From CAMXAS01 sp964442435 (GTDB lineage: Bacteria; Bacteroidota; Bacteroidia; Bacteroidales; P3): 64,000 nucleotides of DNA. Under the pieces are notes generated by a model. That model worked only from the letters and a program-made list of their open reading frames with translations. It ran no database searches and was not told where the DNA came from. How positions within the stretch are numbered: position 1 is the stretch's first letter; the number at the start of each line of letters is the position of its first letter. This document shows, piece by piece, positions 9,100-16,994 of this stretch. The DNA lies in contig CAYTZG010000007.1 of the NCBI GenBank assembly GCA_964442435.1, positions 48,026 through 112,025 of the forward strand, in the 5' to 3' direction. The translations under genes were made by a program, and so were the position numbers.

Positions 9100-10659
9100 A
9101 TGGCTACAAAAACCACCAAGAAAGCGGCTGCCAAGAAACCGGCCGCCAAGAAAGCGGCTCCTAAGGCGGCCGCCAAGAAGACCGCGCCGAAAGCCGCGGC
9201 TAAAACGAAAGCGGCCCCCAAGGCCAAAGCGGCTCCCAAGGCTAAGGCGGGCTACCGTATCGAACATGACCTGTTGGGCAACATCCAGGTTCCCAACAGC
9301 GCTTTGTATGGCGTTCAGACGTTGCGTGGTATCAACAACTTCCACATCAGCAACGTGCCGATGAACCGTTTCCCGAGCTTTATCGTAGGCTTCGCTTATA
9401 CGAAATGGGGCGCCATCCTGGCCAACCACAAACTGGGTCTCGTCACCACGAAGCAGAAAGACGCCGTGGTTCAAGCCTGCAAGGAAATCATCGCCGGCAA
9501 ACACCACGAACACTTCATCACCGACATGATTCAGGGCGGTGCCGGTACGACGATGAACATGAACGCCAATGAGGTTATCGCCAACCGCGCGTTGGAAATC
9601 ATGGGCCACAAACGCGGCGAATACAAATACTGCGATTCGCACGACGTTATCAACTGCGCCCAATCGACGAACGACGCTTATCCGACGGCCATGCACTTCG
9701 GTCTGTACTTCAGCCACAAGGAATTGGTAAAGGCTTTGGATCTGCTCATCAAGTCGATGGACAAGAAAGCCAAGGAATTCAAGAACGTGGTCAAGATGGG
9801 GCGTACCCAGCTGCAGGACGCCGTGCCCATGACGTTGGGTCAGACGTTCAACGGCTTCGCTTCCGGCTTGAAACGCGAACTGAAAAGCCTCAACGCCGCG
9901 GCTCAGGAATTCCTGACCGTCAACATGGGCGCCACGGCCATCGGTACCGGTATCACGTCGCAGCCGGGTTACAGCAAGCTCTGCGTTGAAGCCTTGAAGA
10001 ACGTGATGAAGGAAAACATCAAGCTGGATGACGACTTGGTATTCGTTACGTCCGACAACGGCGGCGTGGTTACCTATTCGTCCTGCCTGAAACGTATGGC
10101 GGTTCGCGTCGGCAAGATCTGCAACGACTTGCGTCTGATGGCTTCCGGCCCGCGTTGCGGCTTGCACGAGATCAACCTGCCCGAACGTCAGCCGGGTTCG
10201 TCGATTATGCCCGGTAAGGTCAACCCGGTTATCCCCGAAGTGATGAACCAGGTTTGCTTCCGCGTTATCGGCAACGACCTCACCGTAACGATGGCGGCCG
10301 ACGCCGCTCAGTTGGAACTGAACGTTATGGAACCGGTTATGTGCTACTCCGTATTCGAATCCATCGAATTGCTGAAGAACGGCTTCGATACGCTGCGCAC
10401 GCTCTGCATCGACGGCATCACGGCCAACGCCGCGCACTGCAAGCAGATGATGGAGAACAGCATCGGTATCGTAACGGCCTTGAACCCGTACATCGGCTAT
10501 GACAACTCGACCGAAATCGCCAAGGAAGCCAAGGACAAGAACTTGAGCGTGGTGGATTTGGTTCTCAAGAAAAAGATTCTGACCAAAGCGCAGTTGGATG
10601 AAATCCTGGCGCCGAAGAATCTGATTCAGCCGGTAAAACTGAACATCAAGGTTAAATAA
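9100..10659 (+). CDS. aspA: Aspartate ammonia-lyase with a histone H1-like N-terminal tail
   Basis: 519 residues. From about residue 50 (GYRIEHDLLGNIQVPNSALY) the protein is a full-length aspartase: it matches the start of E. coli AspA, and has the fumarase/aspartase signature GSSIMPGKVNPVIPEVMNQV. It should deaminate L-aspartate to fumarate and ammonium in the cytoplasm. Before it lies a tail of about 49 residues made almost only of Lys, Ala, Pro and Thr in KKAA/KAAPKA repeats, like the C-terminal tail of histone H1 or the bacterial H1-like proteins. The ATG at 9100 is the only sensible start and the tail uses the same GC-rich codons as the enzyme, so it is probably genuine. Its role is unknown; nucleic acid binding is possible. 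A terminator follows at 10719. Confidence 0.93.
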   Translation: MATKTTKKAAAKKPAAKKAAPKAAAKKTAPKAAAKTKAAPKAKAAPKAKAGYRIEHDLLGNIQVPNSALYGVQTLRGINNFHISNVPMNRFPSFIVGFAYTKWGAILANHKLGLVTTKQKDAVVQACKEIIAGKHHEHFITDMIQGGAGTTMNMNANEVIANRALEIMGHKRGEYKYCDSHDVINCAQSTNDAYPTAMHFGLYFSHKELVKALDLLIKSMDKKAKEFKNVVKMGRTQLQDAVPMTLGQTFNGFASGLKRELKSLNAAAQEFLTVNMGATAIGTGITSQPGYSKLCVEALKNVMKENIKLDDDLVFVTSDNGGVVTYSSCLKRMAVRVGKICNDLRLMASGPRCGLHEINLPERQPGSSIMPGKVNPVIPEVMNQVCFRVIGNDLTVTMAADAAQLELNVMEPVMCYSVFESIELLKNGFDTLRTLCIDGITANAAHCKQMMENSIGIVTALNPYIGYDNSTEIAKEAKDKNLSVVDLVLKKKILTKAQLDEILAPKNLIQPVKLNIKVK

Positions 10660-10718
10660 ACCGGAGGCCTGACGGTAATTCGCTTTCGGGCGGATGGCCG
10701 GCGGCTTTTGAAAGGAAG

Positions 10719-10749
10719 GCGGTCGCTCCCTGTGGGGCGGCCGCTTTTT
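10719..10749 (+). terminator. Intrinsic terminator after aspA
   Basis: GC-rich hairpin with arms 10719-10730 and 10734-10744 (one bulge, two G-T pairs) followed by TTTTT at 10745-10749. Ends the DUF1573-aminotransferase-aspA unit. Confidence 0.75.
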
Positions 10750-10825
10750 CGTTTTTAGGGCCTGACCCGACTTTTTTTCATCTGTTTTGGGATTCATACG
10801 TATATTATTAAAACGGAATCTCAGG

Positions 10826-11716
10826 ATGGAAGAAATGGATGAAAACGGGCGGGCCATGGGTCTGCGTTGGTGCTTGACGCTGTTGGCGGCCTTGTGGGCG
10901 CCGGTGCGGCGGTATTTCTATTTGACGAAACGCGATGCGCGGGGCTTTGCGGTCTGGTGTCTCCTCATGGCGCTGACGTTGGGGGTAAAATGGGCGTACC
11001 CGCGGTGGGAGGCGGCGCGCCTGTCGCAAGACAGGCTGCCGGCGCCGCAAAGCGGCGCCGGGGCGGGGACGGGCGGCTTTGTGGCGGCGGATGCCGACGG
11101 CTCCGACGTGTCGGGGGCTTACGGTACTGCGGGCGGAAACGGCGTCCCTGCGGAGGGTTCCTCAACCGGAAACGGCACGGCGGCGATGGCGGCCAAAGGC
11201 GGTCGCCGTCCGTCCGATGGGGCTTCGACGCCCGACACCACCTCTCCCGGCCGCCCGTCCCCGCGCGCCGCCTCCCCATCGCCCTACGGCTCGCCCTATC
11301 GCAAAAAAGCCTTTACCGTGGACCTCAACCGTGCCGACACCTTCGACTTTCAGGAACTCCGCGGCATAGGGCCGGCCTACGCCCGCCGCATCGTGGCCTA
11401 CCGCGAACGGCTGGGCGGCTTTGTCGATAAGGCCCAGCTTCTGGAAGTATGGGGCGTGGACAGCGCGTTGTACGCCCGTATCGCCCCCTCGCTTGAACTG
11501 ACGTCGCCCTCCGTCCGTAAGTTGTACGTCAACCGGCTCACGGTTCAGGAACTCAAGCAACATCCGTACCTCGACTACTATCAGGCCAAGGAAATCGTGC
11601 GCTACCGCGAGCGTTACGGCGCGTTCCAAACCCCCGCCGACCTCAGGAAAGTCAACCTCATCGACGCCGACACCTACGCGCGCCTTGCCCCCTACGTTTC
11701 CACCGCCGTGCCCTAA
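10826..11716 (+). CDS. Membrane-anchored helix-hairpin-helix (ComEA-like) protein
   Basis: 296 residues from the ATG at 10826 (AGG lies just before it); a TTG at 10787 would add 13 residues. One transmembrane helix at about residues 43-62 is followed by a long low-complexity linker rich in Gly, Ala, Ser, Pro and Thr. The C-terminal half carries two helix-hairpin-helix units, VDLNRADTFDFQELRGIGPA with YARRIVAYRERLGGF, and VNRLTVQELKQHPYLDYYQA with KEIVRYRERYGAF. This is the arrangement of ComEA and related DNA-binding proteins used in DNA uptake, although many Bacteroidetes have several such proteins with unproven roles. Stands alone between the aspA terminator and the cyd genes. Confidence 0.8.
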   Translation: MEEMDENGRAMGLRWCLTLLAALWAPVRRYFYLTKRDARGFAVWCLLMALTLGVKWAYPRWEAARLSQDRLPAPQSGAGAGTGGFVAADADGSDVSGAYGTAGGNGVPAEGSSTGNGTAAMAAKGGRRPSDGASTPDTTSPGRPSPRAASPSPYGSPYRKKAFTVDLNRADTFDFQELRGIGPAYARRIVAYRERLGGFVDKAQLLEVWGVDSALYARIAPSLELTSPSVRKLYVNRLTVQELKQHPYLDYYQAKEIVRYRERYGAFQTPADLRKVNLIDADTYARLAPYVSTAVP

Positions 11717-11738
11717 GCCATGAAATGATAAAAAGTGT

Positions 11739-11746
11739 TATCTTTG
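11739..11746 (+). promoter_or_regulatory. -7 element of DUF4492-cydAB operon
   Basis: Perfect TATCTTTG ending 6 nt before the ATG at 11753. With a start site about 7 nt after the element the message would be leaderless or nearly so. I see no good TTG at the normal distance upstream. Confidence 0.65.
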
Positions 11747-11752
11747 CAAATC

Positions 11753-12052
11753 ATGGATACGATACGGAAAATATACCGTTTCTATGTGGATGGATTCCGG
11801 GAAATGACGGTGGGCAAAACGCTTTGGGCCATTATCCTGTGCAAGGCGTTTGTCCTGTTTTTCGTGCTCAAGATTTTCTTTTTCCCCAATCTGCTCAAAG
11901 CCTTGCCCGACGACAACGCCAAGGGCGCTTATGTCGCCACCGACTTGGTGCACCGCGTGTCAGCCGCCCCGGCGACCGTTTCCCCGTCCGCCCATGCCGC
12001 CGACCCGCAGCCTTCCCCGTCGGGTCACCCGAAACAAATAGACAACGAATAA
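11753..12052 (+). CDS. DUF4492 small membrane protein, cytochrome bd-associated
   Basis: 99 residues from the ATG at 11753 (the ATG-less TTG at 11735 overlaps the promoter). The N-terminal MDTIRKIYRFYVDGFREMTV and a single membrane helix WAIILCKAFVLFFVLKIFFF match DUF4492, a Bacteroidetes/Campylobacterota family found directly upstream of cydAB. The C-terminal 40 residues are Pro/Ser/Ala-rich and poorly conserved. The gene ends 12 nt before cydA. It may be an extra small subunit or assembly factor of the bd oxidase, by analogy with CydX; that is inference from conserved position and size. Confidence 0.85.
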   Translation: MDTIRKIYRFYVDGFREMTVGKTLWAIILCKAFVLFFVLKIFFFPNLLKALPDDNAKGAYVATDLVHRVSAAPATVSPSAHAADPQPSPSGHPKQIDNE

Positions 12053-12064
12053 AAACGCAATGAT

Positions 12065-13615
12065 ATGGAAAACATCACTCCCGCTTTGATAGACTGGTCG
12101 CGCGCCCAGTTCGCGCTCACGGCCTTCTATCACTGGCTGTTTGTGCCGCTCACGCTCGGCCTCTCGTTCATCATGGCCATCATGGAGAGCCGTTACGTAA
12201 GAACCGGCGATGAATTCTGGGCCCGGACGGCCCGTTTCTGGATGCGGCTTTTCGGCATCAACTTCGCGCTCGGCGTGGCCACCGGCTTGATTCTTGAATT
12301 CGAGTTCGGCACCAACTGGAGCAACTACTCGTGGCTGGTGGGCGACATCTTCGGCGCACCCTTGGCCATAGAGGGCATTTTGGCCTTTTTCATGGAGTCC
12401 ACGTTTGTGGCCGTCATGTTCTTCGGCTGGAACAAGGTGGGCAAGAAATTCCATTTGGCCTCCACGTGGCTCACGTGCATCGGCGCGGCCATCTCGGCCT
12501 GGTGGATTTTGGTCGCCAACGCTTGGATGCAGGCGCCGGTGGGCGTGGCGTTCAACCCCGACACGGTGCGTCACGAGATGATGGACTTCTTCGCCGTCGC
12601 GTTCTCGCCCGTGGCGGTCTTCAAATTTATCCACTCCATTCTGAGCGGCTGGATTCTGGGGGCGGCTTTCGTCATCGGCATCAGCGCGTGGTATCTGCTT
12701 AAAAAGCGCGAGACGGTCTTCGCGCTCAAGAGCATCCGCATCGCGGCCGTCGTCGGCTTGGTCGCCGCCGTGCTGTCGGCGTGGAGCGGCGATTTCTCCG
12801 GACGTCAACTCTCGGAGAAGCAGCCGATGAAACTGGCGGCCATGGAAGCGCTTTACGAAGGCGGCGAGGGCGTTGACCTGAGCATCATCGGCCTTGTCAA
12901 TGGCGACAAGACTTGGAACAACGATGAACCCGAACTCCGCGGCGGCCTCTACCTGCCGAAAGGGCTCTCGCTCATGGCCACGCACGACGTCAACGGCTAT
13001 GTGGCCGGTATCAAGGACATCATCGAGGGCGGCTATCCGATGCCCGACGGCACCATCGCGCTATCGACGCAAGAGAAGATAGACCGCGGCCGGCTCGCGG
13101 TGCAGGCGCTTGCAAACTACCGCCAATATCAGGCGGAGGGTGACGAGGCGGCGGCTGCGGAATCCCGTCAGGTGCTGGACGAGAATATGGCGTACTTCGG
13201 CTACGGCTATCTGAACGCCCCCGAAGACATCATCCCCAATATCCCGCTCAACTACTATGCGTTCCGCGTCATGGTGGGCCTCGGGATGTATTTCATCCTG
13301 TTCTTTGCGCTCATCCTTTTCCTGAGCTGCCGCAAGGATCTGACCCGTTACGCGTGGTTGCTGTATGTGGCCCTGTTCACGATACCGCTCGGCTACTTGG
13401 CCGGACAGACGGGCTGGATTGTGGCCGAATGCGGCCGTCAGCCTTGGGCCATCCAAGATGTGCTGCCGGTGTCGGCGGCGGTGTCGGATGTGGGTGCAGG
13501 GGCGGTCATGACCACGTTCCTCTTGTTCCTCGCCCTGTTCAGCATCATGCTGGCTGTCGGCATTTCGTTAATGGTCAAGTCGGTCAAGAAAGGACCGGCC
13601 AAGGTTGAACTTTAA
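12065..13615 (+). CDS. cydA: Cytochrome bd ubiquinol/menaquinol oxidase subunit I
   Basis: 516 residues, typical length. About nine membrane helices carry the haem groups that reduce oxygen with electrons from quinol in the inner membrane. Visible landmarks are the haem b595 ligand His23 in AFYHWLFVPLTLG, the His in KFIHSILSGW and the Met in AFRVMVGLGM that bind b558, and the quinol-binding loop signature GDFSGRQLSEKQPMKLAAME. The second gene of the DUF4492-cydA-cydB operon, 14 nt ahead of cydB. It gives a mostly anaerobic bacterium high-affinity oxygen respiration or scavenging. Confidence 0.96.
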   Translation: MENITPALIDWSRAQFALTAFYHWLFVPLTLGLSFIMAIMESRYVRTGDEFWARTARFWMRLFGINFALGVATGLILEFEFGTNWSNYSWLVGDIFGAPLAIEGILAFFMESTFVAVMFFGWNKVGKKFHLASTWLTCIGAAISAWWILVANAWMQAPVGVAFNPDTVRHEMMDFFAVAFSPVAVFKFIHSILSGWILGAAFVIGISAWYLLKKRETVFALKSIRIAAVVGLVAAVLSAWSGDFSGRQLSEKQPMKLAAMEALYEGGEGVDLSIIGLVNGDKTWNNDEPELRGGLYLPKGLSLMATHDVNGYVAGIKDIIEGGYPMPDGTIALSTQEKIDRGRLAVQALANYRQYQAEGDEAAAAESRQVLDENMAYFGYGYLNAPEDIIPNIPLNYYAFRVMVGLGMYFILFFALILFLSCRKDLTRYAWLLYVALFTIPLGYLAGQTGWIVAECGRQPWAIQDVLPVSAAVSDVGAGAVMTTFLLFLALFSIMLAVGISLMVKSVKKGPAKVEL

Positions 13616-13629
13616 TAATAGATAAGACT

Positions 13630-14778
13630 ATGGATACCTACGTTTTTTTACAGCATTACTGGTGGTTTCTCGTCTCCCTGTTGGGCGGGATTCTGGTATT
13701 CCTCTTATTCGTGCAAGGCGCCAACTCCTTGCTGTTGTGCGTCGGCTCCACGCCCGAGGAGCGTAAGCTCATGGTCAACGCCACGGGCCGCAAGTGGGAG
13801 TTCACGTTTACAACGCTCGTCACGTTCGGCGGCGCGTTCTTCGCCTCGTTCCCGCTGTTCTACAGCACCTCGTTCGGCGGCGCGTACTGGCTCTGGATGA
13901 TTATCCTGTTCACGTTCGTGTTGCAGGCCGTCTCTTACGAGTTCCAGTCCAAGGCCGGCAACCTGCTCGGGCAGAAGACCTACCAGTGGTTTTTGGTCAT
14001 CAACGGCATCGTGGGGCCGCTGCTGTTGGGCGGCGCCGTGGCCACGTTCTTTACGGGCTCCGGCTTTTATATTGAGAAAGGCCAGCTCACCGACACGATG
14101 ATGCCCGTCATCAGCCGTTGGGGGAGCGCGGCGCACGGCCTCGAAGCCCTGCTCAACCCGTGGAACGTGGTGCTGGGCCTGGCCGTCTTCTTCCTCGCGC
14201 GCGTGCTGGGGCTGCTGTACCTGATCCGTCAGGTGAGGCACGAGAGTCTGGAACAGCGTTGCCGCAAGGCCCTGCCGGTGCAGAGCCTGCTGTTTGTGGT
14301 GCTGTTCGTGGCCTTTGTCGTTTACCTCTTGGTCAAGGACGGTTTCGCCGTGGCGCCCGACTCGGGGCTAATCTACATGGAACCCTACAAATACCTGCAT
14401 AACCTGCTCGCCATGCCGGTGGTGCTGATTCTGTTCCTCGCCGGCGTGCTGTCCGTGCTGTGGGGCATCGGCAAGACCGTGTGCTGCAAGACCTACCGGG
14501 GCGGCATTTGGTTCGCCGGTGTGGGCACCGTGGTGACAGTGCTCGCGCTCTTCCTCTGTGCCGGCTACAACCACACGGCCTACTATCCGTCCACGCTCGA
14601 CCTGCAGGGCTCGCTCACGTTGGCCAACAGTTGCTCCAGCTTCTTCACGCTCAAGGTCATGGCGTTCGCCTCGCTGCTCATCCCGTTCGTGCTGGCGTAC
14701 ATCGTCTATGCCTGGCGCGCCATCGACCGCAAGCGCCTCACGATAGAGGAGCTGCACGGGGACGAGGAAGCGTACTAG
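13630..14778 (+). CDS. cydB: Cytochrome bd oxidase subunit II
   Basis: 382 residues with about eight or nine hydrophobic helices, starting MDTYVFLQHYWWFLVSLLGG, matching CydB of the bd-oxidase family; early on, KWEFTFTTLVTFGGAFFASF and further membrane spans follow the pattern expected of the subunit. It pairs with CydA to form the core heterodimer in the inner membrane. Separated from cydA by 14 nt and followed by an intrinsic terminator 13 nt after its stop, so the operon is DUF4492-cydA-cydB. There is no cydCD-like transporter nearby. Confidence 0.95.
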   Translation: MDTYVFLQHYWWFLVSLLGGILVFLLFVQGANSLLLCVGSTPEERKLMVNATGRKWEFTFTTLVTFGGAFFASFPLFYSTSFGGAYWLWMIILFTFVLQAVSYEFQSKAGNLLGQKTYQWFLVINGIVGPLLLGGAVATFFTGSGFYIEKGQLTDTMMPVISRWGSAAHGLEALLNPWNVVLGLAVFFLARVLGLLYLIRQVRHESLEQRCRKALPVQSLLFVVLFVAFVVYLLVKDGFAVAPDSGLIYMEPYKYLHNLLAMPVVLILFLAGVLSVLWGIGKTVCCKTYRGGIWFAGVGTVVTVLALFLCAGYNHTAYYPSTLDLQGSLTLANSCSSFFTLKVMAFASLLIPFVLAYIVYAWRAIDRKRLTIEELHGDEEAY

Positions 14779-14791
14779 GAAAGTACATTGA

Positions 14792-14825
14792 ATCCCGCCG
14801 TAGTTGTAATGCGGCGGGATTTTTA
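14792..14825 (+). terminator. Intrinsic terminator after cydB
   Basis: Perfect 9-bp stem ATCCCGCCG (14792-14800) / CGGCGGGAT (14812-14820) with an 11-nt loop and a following T run. Confidence 0.88.
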
Positions 14826-14849
14826 TTATAAACCTTGAATATTTTAGTT

Positions 14850-15461
14850 TTGAAAAAGATATTTCTATTGTTTTGCTTGTGTCTGCCATGTGGATTGGTT
14901 GCGCAAAATAGGGCCACAAAAGCGATGTTGGCGGAAATAGAGGGTAGGTGGCAGTTGGATAATAATGGGAATGTAACAATGTCCAAGGTTATAGAAATGC
15001 CCGGTATTTCCAAAGATGAGTTATATAATCGGGCATTGAGTTATTTTACATATAATTATCGACAAGGCGATGCGGTAATACAAATTGACGATAAAGGTCA
15101 GGGTTTGATAATAGGGAAGGGACTGTATCCGAATGTGTATTCTGGTTTACTGAGTGTATTTAGCACCTATCATATTGTTCGGGTAGATGTAAAGGAAGAG
15201 AGGGTAAGGGTATTGGTGACAATGACCGCTTATCGTGTGGAAGATGTCGGGGTGGTAAGCGAATTGTTATTTGGTACGATTGTTTTAAATACTTGTGATT
15301 GGCCAGTATCTTCCCGTTTCCCTATTGTGAAAGCAGATGAAGACAAGAACGCGATGGCTAAGCTTTTTTATAACTCCATTCAATGTGCAATGAATACGAT
15401 GGATATGATAGAAAAGTCATTGAAAGAAGGTAATACGGGGAGTGATTTAGATAATTGGTAG
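14850..15461 (+). CDS. DUF4468 exported protein
   Basis: About 203 residues from the TTG at 14850, chosen because it gives a normal signal peptide (MKKIFLLFCLCLPCGLVAQ); no ATG is available and a TTG at 14835 would add five residues. The mature protein contains GNVTMSKVIEMPGISKDELY and AVIQIDDKGQGLIIGKGLYP, the hallmark of DUF4468, a TATA-binding-protein-like fold found in Bacteroidetes exported proteins of unknown function. It is AT-richer than cydAB before it and is separated from it by a terminator. No promoter matching the consensus is obvious. Confidence 0.8.
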   Translation: MKKIFLLFCLCLPCGLVAQNRATKAMLAEIEGRWQLDNNGNVTMSKVIEMPGISKDELYNRALSYFTYNYRQGDAVIQIDDKGQGLIIGKGLYPNVYSGLLSVFSTYHIVRVDVKEERVRVLVTMTAYRVEDVGVVSELLFGTIVLNTCDWPVSSRFPIVKADEDKNAMAKLFYNSIQCAMNTMDMIEKSLKEGNTGSDLDNW

Positions 15462-15476
15462 CCCTTCAATGGGGTG

Positions 15477-15566
15477 GATTATTTCTTTGGATTTTTTCAA
15501 AAAACGGCCGATTATTTCTTTGGATTTTTTCAAATTTCGGCGAATTATTTGTTTGGATTTTTTCAA
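15477..15566. repeat. Three 24-bp repeats with exact 33-bp period
   Basis: Units start at 15477, 15510 and 15543; the conserved part is about ATTATTTCTTTGGATTTTTT plus CAA, with variable 9-bp spacers. The first two units are identical over 24 bp, the third has two changes. The repeats sit in the 236-nt gap between the DUF4468 gene and the 3' end of the minus-strand ATPase gene. A 62-codon frame across them is a by-product of the period being a multiple of three. Nothing else is seen in this gap. Confidence 0.85.
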
Positions 15567-15697
15567 AAATTTTGAAATGTATTGTGATTATCAGTATGTT
15601 AGTTTTGTTGGCGCTTTATGACCATTTGAGTATGCGGCAGTGATGCTAAAAGCGCCGTCCGTCACGTGCGGATATGCCCGTTGTATGCGGTATTCCA

Positions 15698-16864
15698 TCA
15701 ATACCCCAACCCGAATTGCCACAGGGGGATGGTGTTGCCGGTGGCAAACTCGATGTCGTCCTTGACGACAAAGGCGTTGGGGATGCCTTCTATCTGCTTC
15801 TTGCCTTTCTTGCGGCCGCCGATTTCAAACGTATGGTCGCCAATCCGGAAGTCGGAAACGGTGGAGGTGATGACGTCGTGGTTGACGCGCATCTGATTGA
15901 GGAAGAAGGTCTCGCGGACATTCCCGATTTCGGCTTGTTGGTGGCCGAGGGCGTATATCAGGTTGGGGTTGTCGAGGTAGATCTTATCCACCTTGCCCAA
16001 GCCGCGGATGCCGCCGGTGTCGTCCCGGAGTTGGGCTATGAGCCCGGCCTCCTCTATATAGAGGCAATAGTCGGCCACGCTGTTGCGGCTCACGTTGAGC
16101 GCCGTGGCGATGCTGCTGATATTGGGCTTGAAGGGCACGCTCTGCGCTATAATCGCCAGCAGTTGTTTCAGCTTCCGCCCGGTGGAGACGTTCATGCCGG
16201 CATATTGGGGAATGTCAACCTCTAAGGCGAGGTTCACGATTTGTTGCAGGTGCATCTCCCGGTTTTCCAGCGGGAACGGGTAGTAACCTTGTTGGAGGTA
16301 CTGCTGAAAGAACTGGAGCGGGTGGAATTTCGCCGGGATTTTTACCTTGAGTTTCAGTATGTCGTCAAGTGTATATATTGAAAGTTCCACATTGTGGAAA
16401 AATTGCAGGTATTCGCGGAACGAGAGGCCCTGCATATGGTACATGGCGGCCCGTCGGCTTAGGTCGGCCACGCCCTTGTTGATGTCCAGGACGGAGGAAC
16501 CGGTAAATACGACTTGCAGTTCGGGGTGGTAGTCGTACATGAGTTTCAGCTCTTTCGACCAGTCTTTGTAGCGGTGGATTTCGTCGATGAAAAGATGCTT
16601 GCCGCCCCGTTTGACGAAATCGTCGGCGAGGTCCAGCAGGCGGTGGTCGGCGAAATAAAAGTCTTCGGCCGTGACATACAGCGAGGTGTCGATGGGCAGT
16701 TGTTCCTTGATATATTGTAGGACGAGCGTGGTTTTGCCCACCCCGCGCGGCCCGGTCAGCCCCACCATGCGGCTGTGCCAGTCGATGCGGTCGTACATAT
16801 AGCGTCGGAAACGGGTGTCGGTTTCCAGCAACAGTTTGTGATAACGGTTCAACAATTGGTCCAT
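15698..16864 (-). CDS. AAA ATPase with winged-helix region and DUF4143-like C-terminus
   Basis: 388 residues from the ATG at 16864; a TTG further up lies inside the promoter. The AAA_14-type ATPase domain has Walker A TGPRGVGKTTL at about residues 37-47, a Walker B HLFIDEIHRYKDW, and VVFTGSSVLDINKG (sensor region). A winged-helix segment follows (SSIATALNVSRNSVADYCLY), then a C-terminal part with IGNVRETFFLNQMRV typical of DUF4143. These stand-alone ATPases are abundant in Bacteroidetes and their role is unknown. It is a lone gene, flanked by three 33-bp-period repeats at its 3' side and by three palindromes with 32-bp period at its promoter, which its own winged helix might bind. Confidence 0.88.
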   Translation of the reverse strand: MDQLLNRYHKLLLETDTRFRRYMYDRIDWHSRMVGLTGPRGVGKTTLVLQYIKEQLPIDTSLYVTAEDFYFADHRLLDLADDFVKRGGKHLFIDEIHRYKDWSKELKLMYDYHPELQVVFTGSSVLDINKGVADLSRRAAMYHMQGLSFREYLQFFHNVELSIYTLDDILKLKVKIPAKFHPLQFFQQYLQQGYYPFPLENREMHLQQIVNLALEVDIPQYAGMNVSTGRKLKQLLAIIAQSVPFKPNISSIATALNVSRNSVADYCLYIEEAGLIAQLRDDTGGIRGLGKVDKIYLDNPNLIYALGHQQAEIGNVRETFFLNQMRVNHDVITSTVSDFRIGDHTFEIGGRKKGKKQIEGIPNAFVVKDDIEFATGNTIPLWQFGLGY

Positions 16865-16883
16865 CTTCGGTTGAATTTGGGTA

Positions 16884-16891
16884 CAAAGATA
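16884..16891 (-). promoter_or_regulatory. -7 element of the ATPase gene
   Basis: TATCTTTG on the minus strand, ending 19 nt before the ATG at 16864, so the leader would be about 12 nt. A TTG within the first palindrome (16914-16916, 22-nt spacer) could serve as -33. Confidence 0.65.
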
Positions 16892-16897
16892 CAAAAA

Positions 16898-16980
16898 TTG
16901 CTCACAAGTTGAGCAAAAAATGTCAAAAATTGCTCAATGATTGAGCAAAATTCGGTTAAAATTGCTCAATGGGAGAGCAA
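16898..16980. promoter_or_regulatory. Three palindromic operator-like sites at 32-bp spacing
   Basis: Sites at 16898-16916, 16930-16948 and 16962-16980. Each is TTGCTCA, 5 nt, TGAGCAA; the first two are perfect 7-5-7 inverted repeats, the third has one mismatch (AGAGCAA). The first overlaps the expected -33 region of the ATPase promoter. The spacing of 32 bp is about three helical turns, so a protein bound to all three would sit on one face of the DNA. Confidence 0.85.
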
Positions 16981-16994
16981 TCGGGCGGGGCGGC

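Noticed and set aside
9061..10857. 598-codon open frame opposite aspA
   Set aside because: Antisense shadow of a clear aspartase gene with no motif of its own.
15455..15643. 62-codon frame with LFLWIFS repeats
   Set aside because: A product of the 33-bp DNA repeats; starts within the end of the DUF4468 gene and has no signal for translation.
15477..16980. CRISPR array
   Set aside because: The 32/33-bp-period repeats are only three each, the spacers are 9 to 13 bp and no cas gene is near.
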